From contig WGAH01000254.1 in NCBI GenBank assembly GCA_015489145.1, positions 1-13,666 of the forward strand: 13,666 nucleotides of DNA. The letters are read 5' to 3'. This document shows, one piece after another, positions 1-7,600 of this stretch. The position numbers were made by a program, and so were the translations under genes. How positions within the stretch are numbered: the stretch's first letter is position 1; each line of letters starts with the position of its first letter. A model generated the notes under the pieces. It was not told where the DNA came from and did no database searches. It worked only from the letters and a program-made list of their open reading frames with translations. The stretch comes from Deltaproteobacteria bacterium. Lineage in GTDB: Bacteria > Myxococcota_A > UBA796 > UBA2385.

Positions 1-180
1 GGCCCGGTACTCCCGCAGCGCGAACAGGCCGAGGCCGACGAGGGCCAGGGCGAGGCCGGCGAGGACGAGGGCCGGGCGGTGGGCCCCGGGAGCGCCGGGC
101 ACGGCGAGGAGGAGCCCGGCGGCGCCGAGGAAGAACACCCGGTCCGCCGGGAGCCGGGAGGAGGTGCGGAGGGGCGGCAT
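1..180 (-). CDS. Membrane protein of unknown function, N-terminal 60 residues only
   Basis: An open frame reads from an ATG at 180-178 leftwards to the window edge without a stop, giving 60 residues. It starts with a short polar N-terminus containing several Arg, followed by two hydrophobic stretches at about residues 14-29 and 37-54 (Leu/Ala/Gly/Val-rich), so at least two membrane helices are likely. The start is forced: in the same frame there is no ATG, GTG or TTG between the gcvP stop and this ATG. I see no convincing Shine-Dalgarno. It lies 63 bp after gcvP on the same strand and could be cotranscribed with it. I do not recognise the family; too little is present. Codon use matches the neighbours. 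Confidence 0.5.
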   Translation of the reverse strand, partial: MPPLRTSSRLPADRVFFLGAAGLLLAVPGAPGAHRPALVLAGLALALVGLGLFALREYRA

Positions 181-243
181 GTCCCGGGGATCGGAAGGGA
201 AGCCGGCGAGATTGAGGGCCGGGCCGGGACCCTCGACGCGCCC

Positions 244-3147
244 CTACCCCGGGATGTCGTCGCGGCCGGGCAGATCGGGGTGCGCGGCCCAGGCGCCGAG
301 GGTGGCGACCAGGTTGCGGTCGCCCCAGGGGTTGTCGATGCGGGCCACCGCCGGCCAGGCCTTGTGCACCCGGGTCCAGGGCGCCGGGAAGGCGGCCTCC
401 TGCCGGCCGTAGGGGCGGTCCCAGGCCTCGGCCGTCACCGCCCGCAGGGTGTGGGGGGCGCGCTTGAGGGGGCTGTCGGCCACCGGCACGCGCCCCTCCT
501 CGACGGCGCGGATCTCCTCGCGAATCGCGATCATCGCGTCGCAGAAGCGGTCGAGCTCCGCCTTGGACTCGCTCTCGGTGGGCTCGACCATCAGCGTGCC
601 GGGTACCGGGAACGAGAGGGTGGGCGCGTGGAAGCCGTAGTCGACCAGGCGCTTGGCGACGTCCTCGGCCTCGACGCCCACCTTCTTGAAGGGACGCAGG
701 TCGAGGATGCACTCGTGGGCCACCCGCCCCCGCTCGCCCCGGTAGAGCACCGGGAAGTAGGGGTCGAGGCGCGCGGCGACGTAGTTGGCGTTGAGGATGG
801 CCGTCGCGGTGGCGGCGCGCAGGCCCTCGGCCCCGAGCATGGCGATGTAGGCCCACGAGATCGGCAGGATGGAGACGCTGCCGAAGGGGGCCTGGGCCAC
901 GGTGCCCAGGGCCTGCTCGCCGCCGCAATCGACGACGGGGTGGCCCGGCAGGAAGGGGGCGAGGTGGGCGCGCACGCCGATGGGGCCCATGCCGGGACCG
1001 CCGCCGCCGTGGGGGATGGCGAAGGTCTTGTGCAGGTTGATGTGGCAGACGTCGGCGCCGAGCTCGGCGGGGCGCGCGATGCCGACCAGGGCGTTCATGT
1101 TGGCCCCGTCGAAGTAGACCTGCCCGCCGCGGGCGTGGACCACCTCGGCGATGTGGCGGATCGAGGCCTCGAAGACGCCGTGGGTGGAGGGGTAGGTGAC
1201 CATGAGCGCGCCGAGGCGGTCGGCGTGGCGCTCGGCCTTGGCCTCGAGGTCGGCCACGTCGATGTTGCCCTCGGCGTCGCAGGCCACGGTGACCACCCGG
1301 TAGCCGGCCATCACCGCGCTGGCCGGGTTGGTGCCGTGGGCGGAGCTGGGAATCAGGCAGACGTCGCGCTGGGGCTCGCCGCGGCTGCGGTGCCAGGCCC
1401 GAATGGTGAGCAGGCCGGTGTACTCGCCCTGGGCGCCGGCGTTGGGCTGCATCGAGATCGCGTCGAAGCCGGTGATCTCGGCGAGCCACGCCGACAGCTC
1501 CTCGACGAGGAGGCGCGTGCCGGCGGCGTCCTCGGGGGGCGCATGGGGGTGGAGCTCGGTGAACTCCGGCCAGGTCACCGGCGCCATCGCCACCGCCGGG
1601 TTGAGCTTCATCGTGCAGGAGCCCAGCGGGATCATCGAGGTGTCCAGCGCGATGTCCCGGGCGGCGAGGCGGTGCAGGTAGCGCATCATCGCCGTCTCGG
1701 TGCGGTGCTCGCGAAACACCGGGTCGCGCAGGTAGGGGCTCGTGCGCCGCAGGGCCTCGGGCAGGGGCTCGGCCCGCACCCCGGCCGGGGCCGCCTCGGC
1801 GCCCATCGCCCGGGCGATCGCCTCGATATCGCCGTCGGTCGCCGTCTCGTCGAGGGCCACCACCAGCCCGTGCAGGCCGGCGGGACGCACGAGGATGCCG
1901 GCCTCGCGGCAGCGGTCCACCGCCTCGTCCCGGCGGGAGGCGGCGGGGGCGAGGAGGTGCACCGTGTCGAAGCGCGGCCCCTCGACCACCGACCAGCCGG
2001 CCTGCCGGGCGGCGGCCTGGAGCCGGGCGGCCTGGTCGCGCAGGCGCAGGGCGATGCGGCGCAGGCCGTCGGGCCCGTGCCAGACGGCGTACATGGCGGC
2101 CACCACCGCCAGCAGCACCTGGGCGGTGCAGATGTTGCTCGTCGCCCGCTCGCGGCGGATGTGCTGCTCGCGGGTCTGGATCGCCATGCGCAGCGCCGGG
2201 CGGCCCTCGGCGTCCCGGCTCACGCCGATGATGCGCCCCGGCGCCTGCCGCACGTGGCGGGCGCGGGTGGCGAGGAAGGCGGCGTGGGGCCCGCCGTAGC
2301 CGAGGGGCACCCCGAAGCGCTGGGTGGATCCCACCACGATGTCGGCCCCCTGGGCGCCGGGCTCGCGCACCAGCGTCAGGGCGAGGAGGTCGGTGGCGAC
2401 GACGAGGAGCGCCTTGCGGGCGTGGAGCGCCTCGGCCAGCTCCGTCGGGTCGGCCAGCAGCCCGTCGGTGTCGGGCACCTGCACCAGCGCTCCGAACACG
2501 TCGTCGGCGTCGGGGTGCTCGGCGAGCCAGGCCGCCGGGTCGGCCTCCTCCAGGCGGATGCCCATCGGGGCGGCCCGGGTGCGGAGCACGGCGAGGGTGG
2601 CCGGGTGGCAGGCGGGCGAGACGAGGAAGCGGGCGCGCTTGCCGCGCAGCACCCGGTGGGCCATCGCCATCGCCTCGGCGGCGGCGGTGGCCTCGTCGAG
2701 GAGCGAGGCGTTGGCGACCTCCATGCCCGTCAGCTCCGCCACCATGGTCTGGAAGACGAGCAGCGCTTCCAGGCGTCCCTGGGAGATCTCGGCCTGGTAG
2801 GGGGTGTAGGCGGTGTACCAGCTCGGGTTTTCCAGCAGGTTCCGAACGATCACCGCCGGGGTGCGCGTGCCGTGGTAGCCCTGACCGAGGAAGCTGCGGC
2901 GGGGGCGGTTGGCGGCGGCGAGGCGCCGCAGCTCGGCGAGGACCGCGTGCTCGTCGCGGGCGGGGGGAAGGTCGAGGGGGCGGTCGGTGCGGATCGCCTC
3001 GGGCACCGCCTCGTCGAGGAGGGCGTCGAGATCGTCGAGCCCCATGACCTGGAGCATGTCGGCCACGTCCTGGGGCGAGGGGCCGAGGTGCCGGGGGGCG
3101 AAGCCCGTCTCGGGGATGCGAATGGAAAAGCCGTGCGGGTTCGACAT
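244..3147 (-). CDS. gcvP: Glycine dehydrogenase (decarboxylating), P-protein of the glycine cleavage system
   Basis: P-protein decarboxylates glycine on pyridoxal phosphate and passes the aminomethyl group to the lipoyl arm of GcvH in the cytosol. The 967-residue product is the long single-chain form (fused alpha and beta halves), near the usual 950-970 residues. The C-terminal half has the PLP-lysine motif HKTF with Lys at residue 707, followed at once by the glycine-rich run GGGGPGMGP; SCTMKLNP marks the start of this half. An upstream GTG at 3159 is in frame, but the perfect Shine-Dalgarno GGAGGT (3157-3152) sits between it and the ATG at 3147, so the ATG is the likely start. It is transcribed divergently from gcvT-gcvH, with 119 bp between. 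A -10-like TATCAG (3175-3170) lies shortly before the start. It appears intact. Confidence 0.97.
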   Translation of the reverse strand: MSNPHGFSIRIPETGFAPRHLGPSPQDVADMLQVMGLDDLDALLDEAVPEAIRTDRPLDLPPARDEHAVLAELRRLAAANRPRRSFLGQGYHGTRTPAVIVRNLLENPSWYTAYTPYQAEISQGRLEALLVFQTMVAELTGMEVANASLLDEATAAAEAMAMAHRVLRGKRARFLVSPACHPATLAVLRTRAAPMGIRLEEADPAAWLAEHPDADDVFGALVQVPDTDGLLADPTELAEALHARKALLVVATDLLALTLVREPGAQGADIVVGSTQRFGVPLGYGGPHAAFLATRARHVRQAPGRIIGVSRDAEGRPALRMAIQTREQHIRRERATSNICTAQVLLAVVAAMYAVWHGPDGLRRIALRLRDQAARLQAAARQAGWSVVEGPRFDTVHLLAPAASRRDEAVDRCREAGILVRPAGLHGLVVALDETATDGDIEAIARAMGAEAAPAGVRAEPLPEALRRTSPYLRDPVFREHRTETAMMRYLHRLAARDIALDTSMIPLGSCTMKLNPAVAMAPVTWPEFTELHPHAPPEDAAGTRLLVEELSAWLAEITGFDAISMQPNAGAQGEYTGLLTIRAWHRSRGEPQRDVCLIPSSAHGTNPASAVMAGYRVVTVACDAEGNIDVADLEAKAERHADRLGALMVTYPSTHGVFEASIRHIAEVVHARGGQVYFDGANMNALVGIARPAELGADVCHINLHKTFAIPHGGGGPGMGPIGVRAHLAPFLPGHPVVDCGGEQALGTVAQAPFGSVSILPISWAYIAMLGAEGLRAATATAILNANYVAARLDPYFPVLYRGERGRVAHECILDLRPFKKVGVEAEDVAKRLVDYGFHAPTLSFPVPGTLMVEPTESESKAELDRFCDAMIAIREEIRAVEEGRVPVADSPLKRAPHTLRAVTAEAWDRPYGRQEAAFPAPWTRVHKAWPAVARIDNPWGDRNLVATLGAWAAHPDLPGRDDIPG

Positions 3148-3266
3148 GGGCACCTCCACCGAGGCGGCGCTGATAGCCCGTCGGCGCCCCCCATGCCCGT
3201 GCGCCGGCGCGACGTTAAGCCGGAGCCCCGGCGCCCCGCGAGCCGTCGCGCCGGAAGGGAGCCGCC

Positions 3267-4361
3267 ATGGAACTTCGCCGCACGCCCTTCTTTCCCTTCC
3301 ACGTCGAGGCGGGCGCCCGCCTCATCGACTTCGGCGGCTGGGAGATGCCGGTCCAGTACGCCGGCATCGTCGAGGAGCACCGGGCGGTGCGCCGCTCGGT
3401 GGGGCTGTTCGACGTCTCGCACATGGGCGAGGTGCGGGTGCGCGGCCCCCGGGCCCTCGACGCCGTGCGCCACCTCGTCACCAACGACGTCGACATCGTG
3501 GACGGCCAGGCCCAGTACACGGTGATGTGCCGGCCCGACGGCGGCATCGTCGACGACCTCATCGTCTACCGCATCGCCGCCGACGACGTCCTGATCTGCG
3601 TCAACGCCGCCAACCGGGACAAGGACTTCGCCTGGATGGCCGAGCACAACCCCTTCCCGGAGGGGGCGACCTTCACCGACGAGGGCGACGCCTGGGCCCA
3701 GGTGGCCATCCAGGGCCGAAACGCGGTTCCCACCCTGCAGAAGCTCACCGACCTCGACCTGTCCACCGTCGCCTTCTACCACCACGCGCCGGCCACCGTC
3801 GCCGGGGTCGAGGGCTGCATCGTGGCCCGCACCGGCTACACCGGCGAGGACGGCTTCGAGGTCTTCCTGCCCCCCGACGGCGCCGCGGCGATCTGGCCCG
3901 CCATCCTCGAGGCCGGCGCGCCCTTCGACATCCGGCCCGTCGGCCTCGGCGCCCGCGACACCCTGCGCCTCGAGGCGCGCATGGTGCTCTACGGCAACGA
4001 CATCGACGACACGACCACCCCGCTGGAAGCCGGCCTCGGCTGGGTGGTCAAGCTCGCCAAGCCCGACTTCATCGGCAAGGACGCCCTGGTCCGGCAGCGG
4101 GCCGAGGGGGTGAAGCGGCGCCTGGCCTGCCTGGTGGTCGAGCGCCGCATCCCCCGCCCGGGCCACCCGATCCTCCACGAGGGCGAGGTGGTGGGCCGCG
4201 TCACCAGCGGCACCCGGTCCCCCTGGCTGGAGAAGAACATCGCCCTCGGATACGTGCCCCGGCCGCTGGCCCGCCCGGGCACCCGGCTGGCGGTGGACGT
4301 GCGCGGCCGCGTCGCCGACGCCGTCGTCGTCAAGCCCCCCTTCTACAAGCGCGACTACTGA
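3267..4361 (+). CDS. gcvT: Aminomethyltransferase, T-protein of the glycine cleavage system
   Basis: T-protein takes the aminomethyl group from lipoylated GcvH, transfers the one-carbon unit to tetrahydrofolate and releases ammonia. The 364-residue product has the usual length. Family signatures are visible: the N-terminal DFGGWEMPVQY segment (residues 21-31), LFDVSHMGE (47-55), the GGIVDDL loop with the Asp pair 96-97 that corresponds to the folate-binding/catalytic aspartate region, the YTGEDGFE segment, and GARDTLRLEA in the second half followed by DTTTPLEAGLGW. The ATG at 3267 is preceded by a purine-rich GGAAGGGAG Shine-Dalgarno. gcvH follows after 42 bp on the same strand, so the two are probably one operon. 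No truncation or missing motif was seen. Confidence 0.97.
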   Translation: MELRRTPFFPFHVEAGARLIDFGGWEMPVQYAGIVEEHRAVRRSVGLFDVSHMGEVRVRGPRALDAVRHLVTNDVDIVDGQAQYTVMCRPDGGIVDDLIVYRIAADDVLICVNAANRDKDFAWMAEHNPFPEGATFTDEGDAWAQVAIQGRNAVPTLQKLTDLDLSTVAFYHHAPATVAGVEGCIVARTGYTGEDGFEVFLPPDGAAAIWPAILEAGAPFDIRPVGLGARDTLRLEARMVLYGNDIDDTTTPLEAGLGWVVKLAKPDFIGKDALVRQRAEGVKRRLACLVVERRIPRPGHPILHEGEVVGRVTSGTRSPWLEKNIALGYVPRPLARPGTRLAVDVRGRVADAVVVKPPFYKRDY

Positions 4362-4403
4362 GCAACCCCGGGCCTCCGCGCCCGCCTCACCGGCGAGGTT
4401 TCC

Positions 4404-4793
4404 ATGTCCGTTCCCACCGACCTCCGCTACACCGACACCCACGAGTGGGTGCGCATCGAGGACGGCGTCGCCACCTGCGGCATCACCGCCCACGCCCAGG
4501 AGCAGCTCGGCGACGTGGTCTACGTGGACCTGCCCGAGGTCGGCGCCACCCTCGCCCTCGGCGAGGAGATGGGCGAGATCGAGAGCGTCAAGGCGGTCAG
4601 CAGCCTCTACGCCCCGCTGTCGGGCGAGGTGGTCGAGGTCAACGAGGCCCTCGAGGACGCGCCCGAGACCGTCAACAAGGACCCCTACGGCGCCGGCTGG
4701 CTGCTCCGCATCCGCCTGAGCGACGCCTCCGAGGTGGACAAGCTCCTCGACGCCGCCGCCTACGAGGCCCACGCCGCCGCCGACGCGCACTGA
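4404..4793 (+). CDS. gcvH: Glycine cleavage system H-protein (lipoyl carrier)
   Basis: H-protein carries a lipoyl group that shuttles the aminomethyl intermediate between the P-, T- and L-proteins. The product is 129 residues, the usual size. It opens with the typical YTDTHEWV segment (residues 9-16), and the lipoylation site is the Lys in IESVKAVS, residue 63. The following YAPLSGEVVEVNE and NKDPYGAGWL segments are also characteristic. The ATG at 4404 has a GAGG Shine-Dalgarno a few bases upstream. It is the second gene of a gcvT-gcvH pair. A 7-bp hairpin lies 17 bp after the stop. The C-terminus is Ala-rich with little distinctive character. Confidence 0.97.
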   Translation: MSVPTDLRYTDTHEWVRIEDGVATCGITAHAQEQLGDVVYVDLPEVGATLALGEEMGEIESVKAVSSLYAPLSGEVVEVNEALEDAPETVNKDPYGAGWLLRIRLSDASEVDKLLDAAAYEAHAAADAH

Positions 4794-4806
4794 GCGCCGA
4801 TCCCGC

Positions 4807-4844
4807 TCCCGGCGGATAGGATCCCCTCCGCCGTCCCGGCGGAT
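4807..4844 (+). repeat. 11-bp direct repeat and 7-bp hairpin between gcvH and the amidase gene
   Basis: TCCCGGCGGAT occurs at 4807-4817 and again, identically, at 4834-4844, 27 bp apart. The first copy also pairs with the spacer: CGGCGGA (4810-4816) and TCCGCCG (4827-4833) form a perfect 7-bp stem with a 10-nt loop. There is no U-run, so this is at best an atypical terminator for gcvTH. The loop begins with TAGGAT (4817-4822), which also resembles a -10 element for the amidase gene, although I see no matching -35. Function is undecided. Confidence 0.3.
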
Positions 4845-4853
4845 GGAGGGATC

Positions 4854-6416
4854 GTGCTGCTGTTCATCCTCGCCTCGAGCGCGGCCCGCCCGGCGATCGC
4901 GGCGCCGGCCGGCGACGCCGACCTGCCCGCGGCCTTCGAGGCCGCCGCCGACGAGTTCGGCGTGCCCGAGGAACTGCTGCTCTCGCTGGCCTGGGAGGCG
5001 AGCCACTGGCGCGCCGACGTGGTGAGCGCCTGGGGCGGCTGGGGCCTGTTCGACCTGCGCGAGGAGGGCCCCGGCCCGAGCCTCGAGCGCGCCGCCGCGC
5101 TCCTCGGCGAGAGCCCCGACCGCATCCTCGCCGACCCGGCCGAGCAGGTGCGGGCCGCCGCCGCCCTGCTGCGCTGGCGCGCCGACCGCGAGGGCGTCGG
5201 CGCGGACGCCGAGCTCGCCGACTGGTGGGGGCCGGTGCGGGCCTTTTCGGGCCGGCAGGCGCCGAACCTCCAGGACCTGTTCGCGCGGACGATCTTCGAG
5301 CAGGTCGACCGGGGCCTGCCCTTCGACGAGGCCACCGGCCTGTCCCTGCCCGCGCGCCCGGTGGACGTGGGGGAGCGGGCGGCCCCCTCGCCGCCGCCGG
5401 CCTGCGACTACGCCGGCTGCGACCAGTTCGTCCCGGCCGACCCGTCGAACTACTCCGACTACAGCCGGGGGCCCTCCGACATCGACATCATCGTGATCCA
5501 CACGGTGCAGGGCAGCTATTCCGGGGCGATCTCCTGGTTCCAGAACCCCTCGGCCGACGTGAGCGCCCACTACGTCGTGCGATCGGACGACGGCGCCGTG
5601 ACCCAGTGCGTGGCCGAGGAGGACGTCGCCTGGCACGCGGGCAACTGGGACTACAACCTCGTGAGCGTGGGCATCGAGCACGAGGGCTACGTCGAGGACC
5701 CGGACACCTGGTACACCGACGCGATGTACGAGGGCAGCGCGGCCCTGGCCGCCGACATCGCGGCGCGCAACGGCATCCCCGTCGACCGCTCGCACATCAT
5801 CGGCCACTACGAGGTGCCGGGCTCCACCCACACCGACCCGGGTTCGGGCTGGGACTGGGACTACTACATGGCGCTGCTGGGCGACGAGACGGGGGAGGCC
5901 GCCGGCGACCTGGTCGGCGTGGTGGCCGACGGCGACATCTACGACGGCGCGCGCCTGGAGGGGGCCTTCGTCTGGCTCGAGGAATCCGGCGAGACGACGA
6001 CCACCGACGCCGACGGCACCTACCGCTTCTCCGACCTCGCGCTCCAGACCTGGACGGTGCACGCCTGCATGGACGGCTACGCCGAGGGCACCTGCACCAA
6101 GGACCTCGGCGTCGGAGACAACTGGTGCAGCATCGCCCTGGAGCCCGGGGACGGCTCGTGCAGCTACGGCGGGGGAGGGGACGACACCGGCGGTGGCGGC
6201 GGCGACGACACCGGGGTGGACACCCCCGGCGGCGACACCGGCGAGCCCCCGGCGGGGGTGGACACCGGCGGTCCGGCGGCGGTGCCGCCCCCGGGGACCC
6301 TGCGCCCCACCGACGAGCTGGGCGGCTGCGGCTGCGCCACCGGCGGCTCGCCGCGCCTCGCCTGGCTGCCGCTGCTGGGCCTCGCGTTCGGGCTCCTCCG
6401 CCGACGCCGCGCGTAG
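4854..6416 (+). CDS. Secreted N-acetylmuramoyl-L-alanine amidase with lysozyme-like N-domain, CarboxypepD_reg-like domain and MYXO-CTERM-type tail
   Basis: A 520-residue envelope enzyme predicted to cut the bond between N-acetylmuramic acid and the peptide stem. Domains in order: signal peptide (about 1-20); a helical region (about 23-150) resembling a lytic-transglycosylase/lysozyme-like fold, with FGVPEELLLSLAWEASHW and GGWGLFDL; a zinc amidase (Amidase_2/PGRP) domain (about 205-340) with probable zinc ligands His216 (VIHTV), His318 (GHYE) and Asp328 (HTDPG); a beta-sandwich like carboxypeptidase regulatory domains (about 353-425); a Gly/Asp/Thr linker; and a C-terminal GGCGC motif, hydrophobic helix and Arg-rich end typical of MYXO-CTERM sorting. 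The start is GTG at 4854, after GGAGGG; the ATG at 4843 is in another frame. It faces the sigma-factor gene, with only 7 bp between stop codons. Activity of the N-terminal domain is uncertain; the amidase call is firm. Confidence 0.88.
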   Translation: MLLFILASSAARPAIAAPAGDADLPAAFEAAADEFGVPEELLLSLAWEASHWRADVVSAWGGWGLFDLREEGPGPSLERAAALLGESPDRILADPAEQVRAAAALLRWRADREGVGADAELADWWGPVRAFSGRQAPNLQDLFARTIFEQVDRGLPFDEATGLSLPARPVDVGERAAPSPPPACDYAGCDQFVPADPSNYSDYSRGPSDIDIIVIHTVQGSYSGAISWFQNPSADVSAHYVVRSDDGAVTQCVAEEDVAWHAGNWDYNLVSVGIEHEGYVEDPDTWYTDAMYEGSAALAADIAARNGIPVDRSHIIGHYEVPGSTHTDPGSGWDWDYYMALLGDETGEAAGDLVGVVADGDIYDGARLEGAFVWLEESGETTTTDADGTYRFSDLALQTWTVHACMDGYAEGTCTKDLGVGDNWCSIALEPGDGSCSYGGGGDDTGGGGGDDTGVDTPGGDTGEPPAGVDTGGPAAVPPPGTLRPTDELGGCGCATGGSPRLAWLPLLGLAFGLLRRRRA

Positions 6417-6423
6417 GCGCGCC

Positions 6424-7302
6424 TCAGTCGACGAAGGGCTCCAGCGAGCGGCTGCGGCGGGCGTGGCGCAGCTTGCGGAGGGCCTTCAGCTCGATCTGCC
6501 GGATGCGCTCGCGGGTGAGGTGGAAGCGCGCGCCGATCTCCTCGAGCGAGTACTGCGTCGGCTCGCCGATGCCGTAGCGCATGCGGACGACCTTCTCCTC
6601 GCGGGGGGTGAGCAGGCTGAGCGCCTCGGACAGCTCCTCGCGGAGGTTGGCGAGGTCGAAGTCGTCGCCGGGGCCGCTGGCGTCGGGATTCTCGATGAAA
6701 TCGCCGACCGTGCTGTCGGAGTCGTCGCTCACCGGCGCGTCCAGGCTCACCGGCTCCCGCGAGAGCCGCAGGAGGCCCTCGATCTTGCGGGGGTCGATCT
6801 CGAGGCGCTCGGCCACCTCGTTCAGGGTGGGCTCGCGGCCGAGCTCCCGGGCGAGCACCTTCTGGGTGTAGTGGACCTGGTTGACGATCTCGAGCTGGTA
6901 GATCGGGATGCGGATCGTGCGGATCTGGCTCTCGATGGCGCGAATGATGCTCTGGCGGATCCACCAGCTCGCGTAGGTGCTGAACTTGAAGCCCCGGGTC
7001 CAGTCGAACTTCTCGACCGCCTTGATCAGGCCGAGGTTGCCCTCCTGGATCAGGTCGGCCAGCGGCAGGCCCCGGTAGGTGTACTGCTTGGCGATGCTGA
7101 CCACCAGGCGCAGGTTGGCGTTGATGAGCGCCTGCTTGGCCAGGTCCGCGTCGGGGCCGGCGTCGGCGACCCGCCGGGCGACCTCGACCTCGTCCTCGCG
7201 CGACAGCAGGGGGATTTCCCCCATGCGCTTGAGGTAGCGGTTGAGGATGGGATTGCCTTCTCCGGGTCGGGCGTTGCGGGCCGACGAGGTGGCGTGCGCC
7301 AT
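6424..7302 (-). CDS. Sigma-70-family RNA polymerase sigma factor, group 2 (RpoS/RpoD-like, no region 1.1)
   Basis: This directs RNA polymerase to a subset of promoters. The 292-residue product contains region 1.2 (about residues 17-48, NRYLKRMGEIPLLS), region 2 (about 58-125, with NLRLVVSIAK, DLIQEGNLGLIKAVEKFD and the -10-recognising FSTYASWWIRQSI), region 3 (about 130-200) and region 4 (about 232-285, LTPREEKVVRMRYG and the helix-turn-helix HLTRERIRQIE). It lacks region 1.1 and the large non-conserved insert of primary RpoD, so it is an alternative, RpoS-like factor. The ATG at 7302 has AAGGAGA four bases upstream; an in-frame ATG at 7326 has none and would leave a leader of only about 6 nt. 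A close match to a sigma-54 promoter lies at 7359-7341, placing the predicted transcript start near 7332. Which sigma ortholog it is cannot be decided by reading. Confidence 0.93.
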   Translation of the reverse strand: MAHATSSARNARPGEGNPILNRYLKRMGEIPLLSREDEVEVARRVADAGPDADLAKQALINANLRLVVSIAKQYTYRGLPLADLIQEGNLGLIKAVEKFDWTRGFKFSTYASWWIRQSIIRAIESQIRTIRIPIYQLEIVNQVHYTQKVLARELGREPTLNEVAERLEIDPRKIEGLLRLSREPVSLDAPVSDDSDSTVGDFIENPDASGPGDDFDLANLREELSEALSLLTPREEKVVRMRYGIGEPTQYSLEEIGARFHLTRERIRQIELKALRKLRHARRSRSLEPFVD

Positions 7303-7340
7303 CGGGTCTCCTTGCGGTCGGGTCATCGCTGCACCTCGCA

Positions 7341-7359
7341 TTTGCAAGGTCCGTGCCAA
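7341..7359 (-). promoter_or_regulatory. Sigma-54 (-24/-12) promoter of the sigma-factor gene
   Basis: Read on the minus strand: TTGGCACG, four bases, TTGCAAA. The invariant GG (7357-7356) and GC (7345-7344) are separated by exactly 10 bp, as RpoN holoenzyme requires, and both blocks match the TGGCACG-N4-TTGCW consensus. With the C of GC at -12, transcription would start near 7332, about 30 nt before the ATG at 7302 and upstream of its Shine-Dalgarno. The match is seen directly; the function is inferred. Confidence 0.8.
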
Positions 7360-7494
7360 CTCGTGGCGGGTCCGGGAACCCCACGGCGCCCGGGTGGTCT
7401 CTCGCCGGGGGATCGGTTCGCGCGCCGGATCCCTTGACAGGCGGGCGGGCGGCGGGCATGGCTGCACACAGGCCGCTTCGCCCGGGCCTTTGGG

Positions 7495-7519
7495 GCGCCG
7501 GGAGGGAAGTGCCCGGCGC
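7495..7519. repeat. Perfect 8-bp inverted repeat (hairpin)
   Basis: GCGCCGGG (7495-7502) pairs perfectly with CCCGGCGC (7512-7519) around a 9-nt loop, AGGGAAGTG. No T-run follows on either strand. It could be a structured leader or an operator, or chance in very GC-rich DNA. Confidence 0.25.
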
Positions 7520-7600
7520 GCCCCCGGCCGGCGGCGGGCCGTCGAGCCGGCCGCCCGCGACGCGGAGTTCCCGGTGGGGCGCGCGGGTGGGCATGGGGCG

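Noticed and set aside
1374..1398. Minus-strand TGGCACC with GG-N10-GC spacing, sigma-54-like
   Set aside because: The -12 block is CCGC without the TT, and it lies inside the gcvP coding sequence in conserved protein context; only the bare spacing matches.
3148..3266. Glycine riboswitch before gcvT or gcvP
   Set aside because: The region is short and I see none of the conserved aptamer bases on either strand.
79..3525. Very long plus-strand open frame (1148 codons) over gcvP
   Set aside because: It is an antisense shadow of gcvP: the translation is low-complexity Gly/Val/Ala/His/Arg with no domain, and its end runs into gcvT. High GC makes stop codons rare in the other frames.
5634..5652. 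Other TGGCAC occurrences (near 2078 minus, 5634, 9032 and 11354)
   Set aside because: None has GC exactly 10 bp after GG, so they do not form -24/-12 promoters; three are within coding sequence and the one near 9032 lies in the leader of the FtsB-like gene.
2850..6062. Minus-strand open frame of 1070 codons over gcvTH and the amidase gene
   Set aside because: Low-complexity shadow; gcvT, gcvH and the amidase on the opposite strand have clear family motifs and Shine-Dalgarno sites.
7434..7463. Plus-strand TTGACA followed by CATGGCT as a promoter for a small RNA
   Set aside because: The -35 is perfect but no acceptable -10 lies at 16-18 bp, and no terminator with a U-run or convincing small gene follows; kept only as a mention in the intergenic region.
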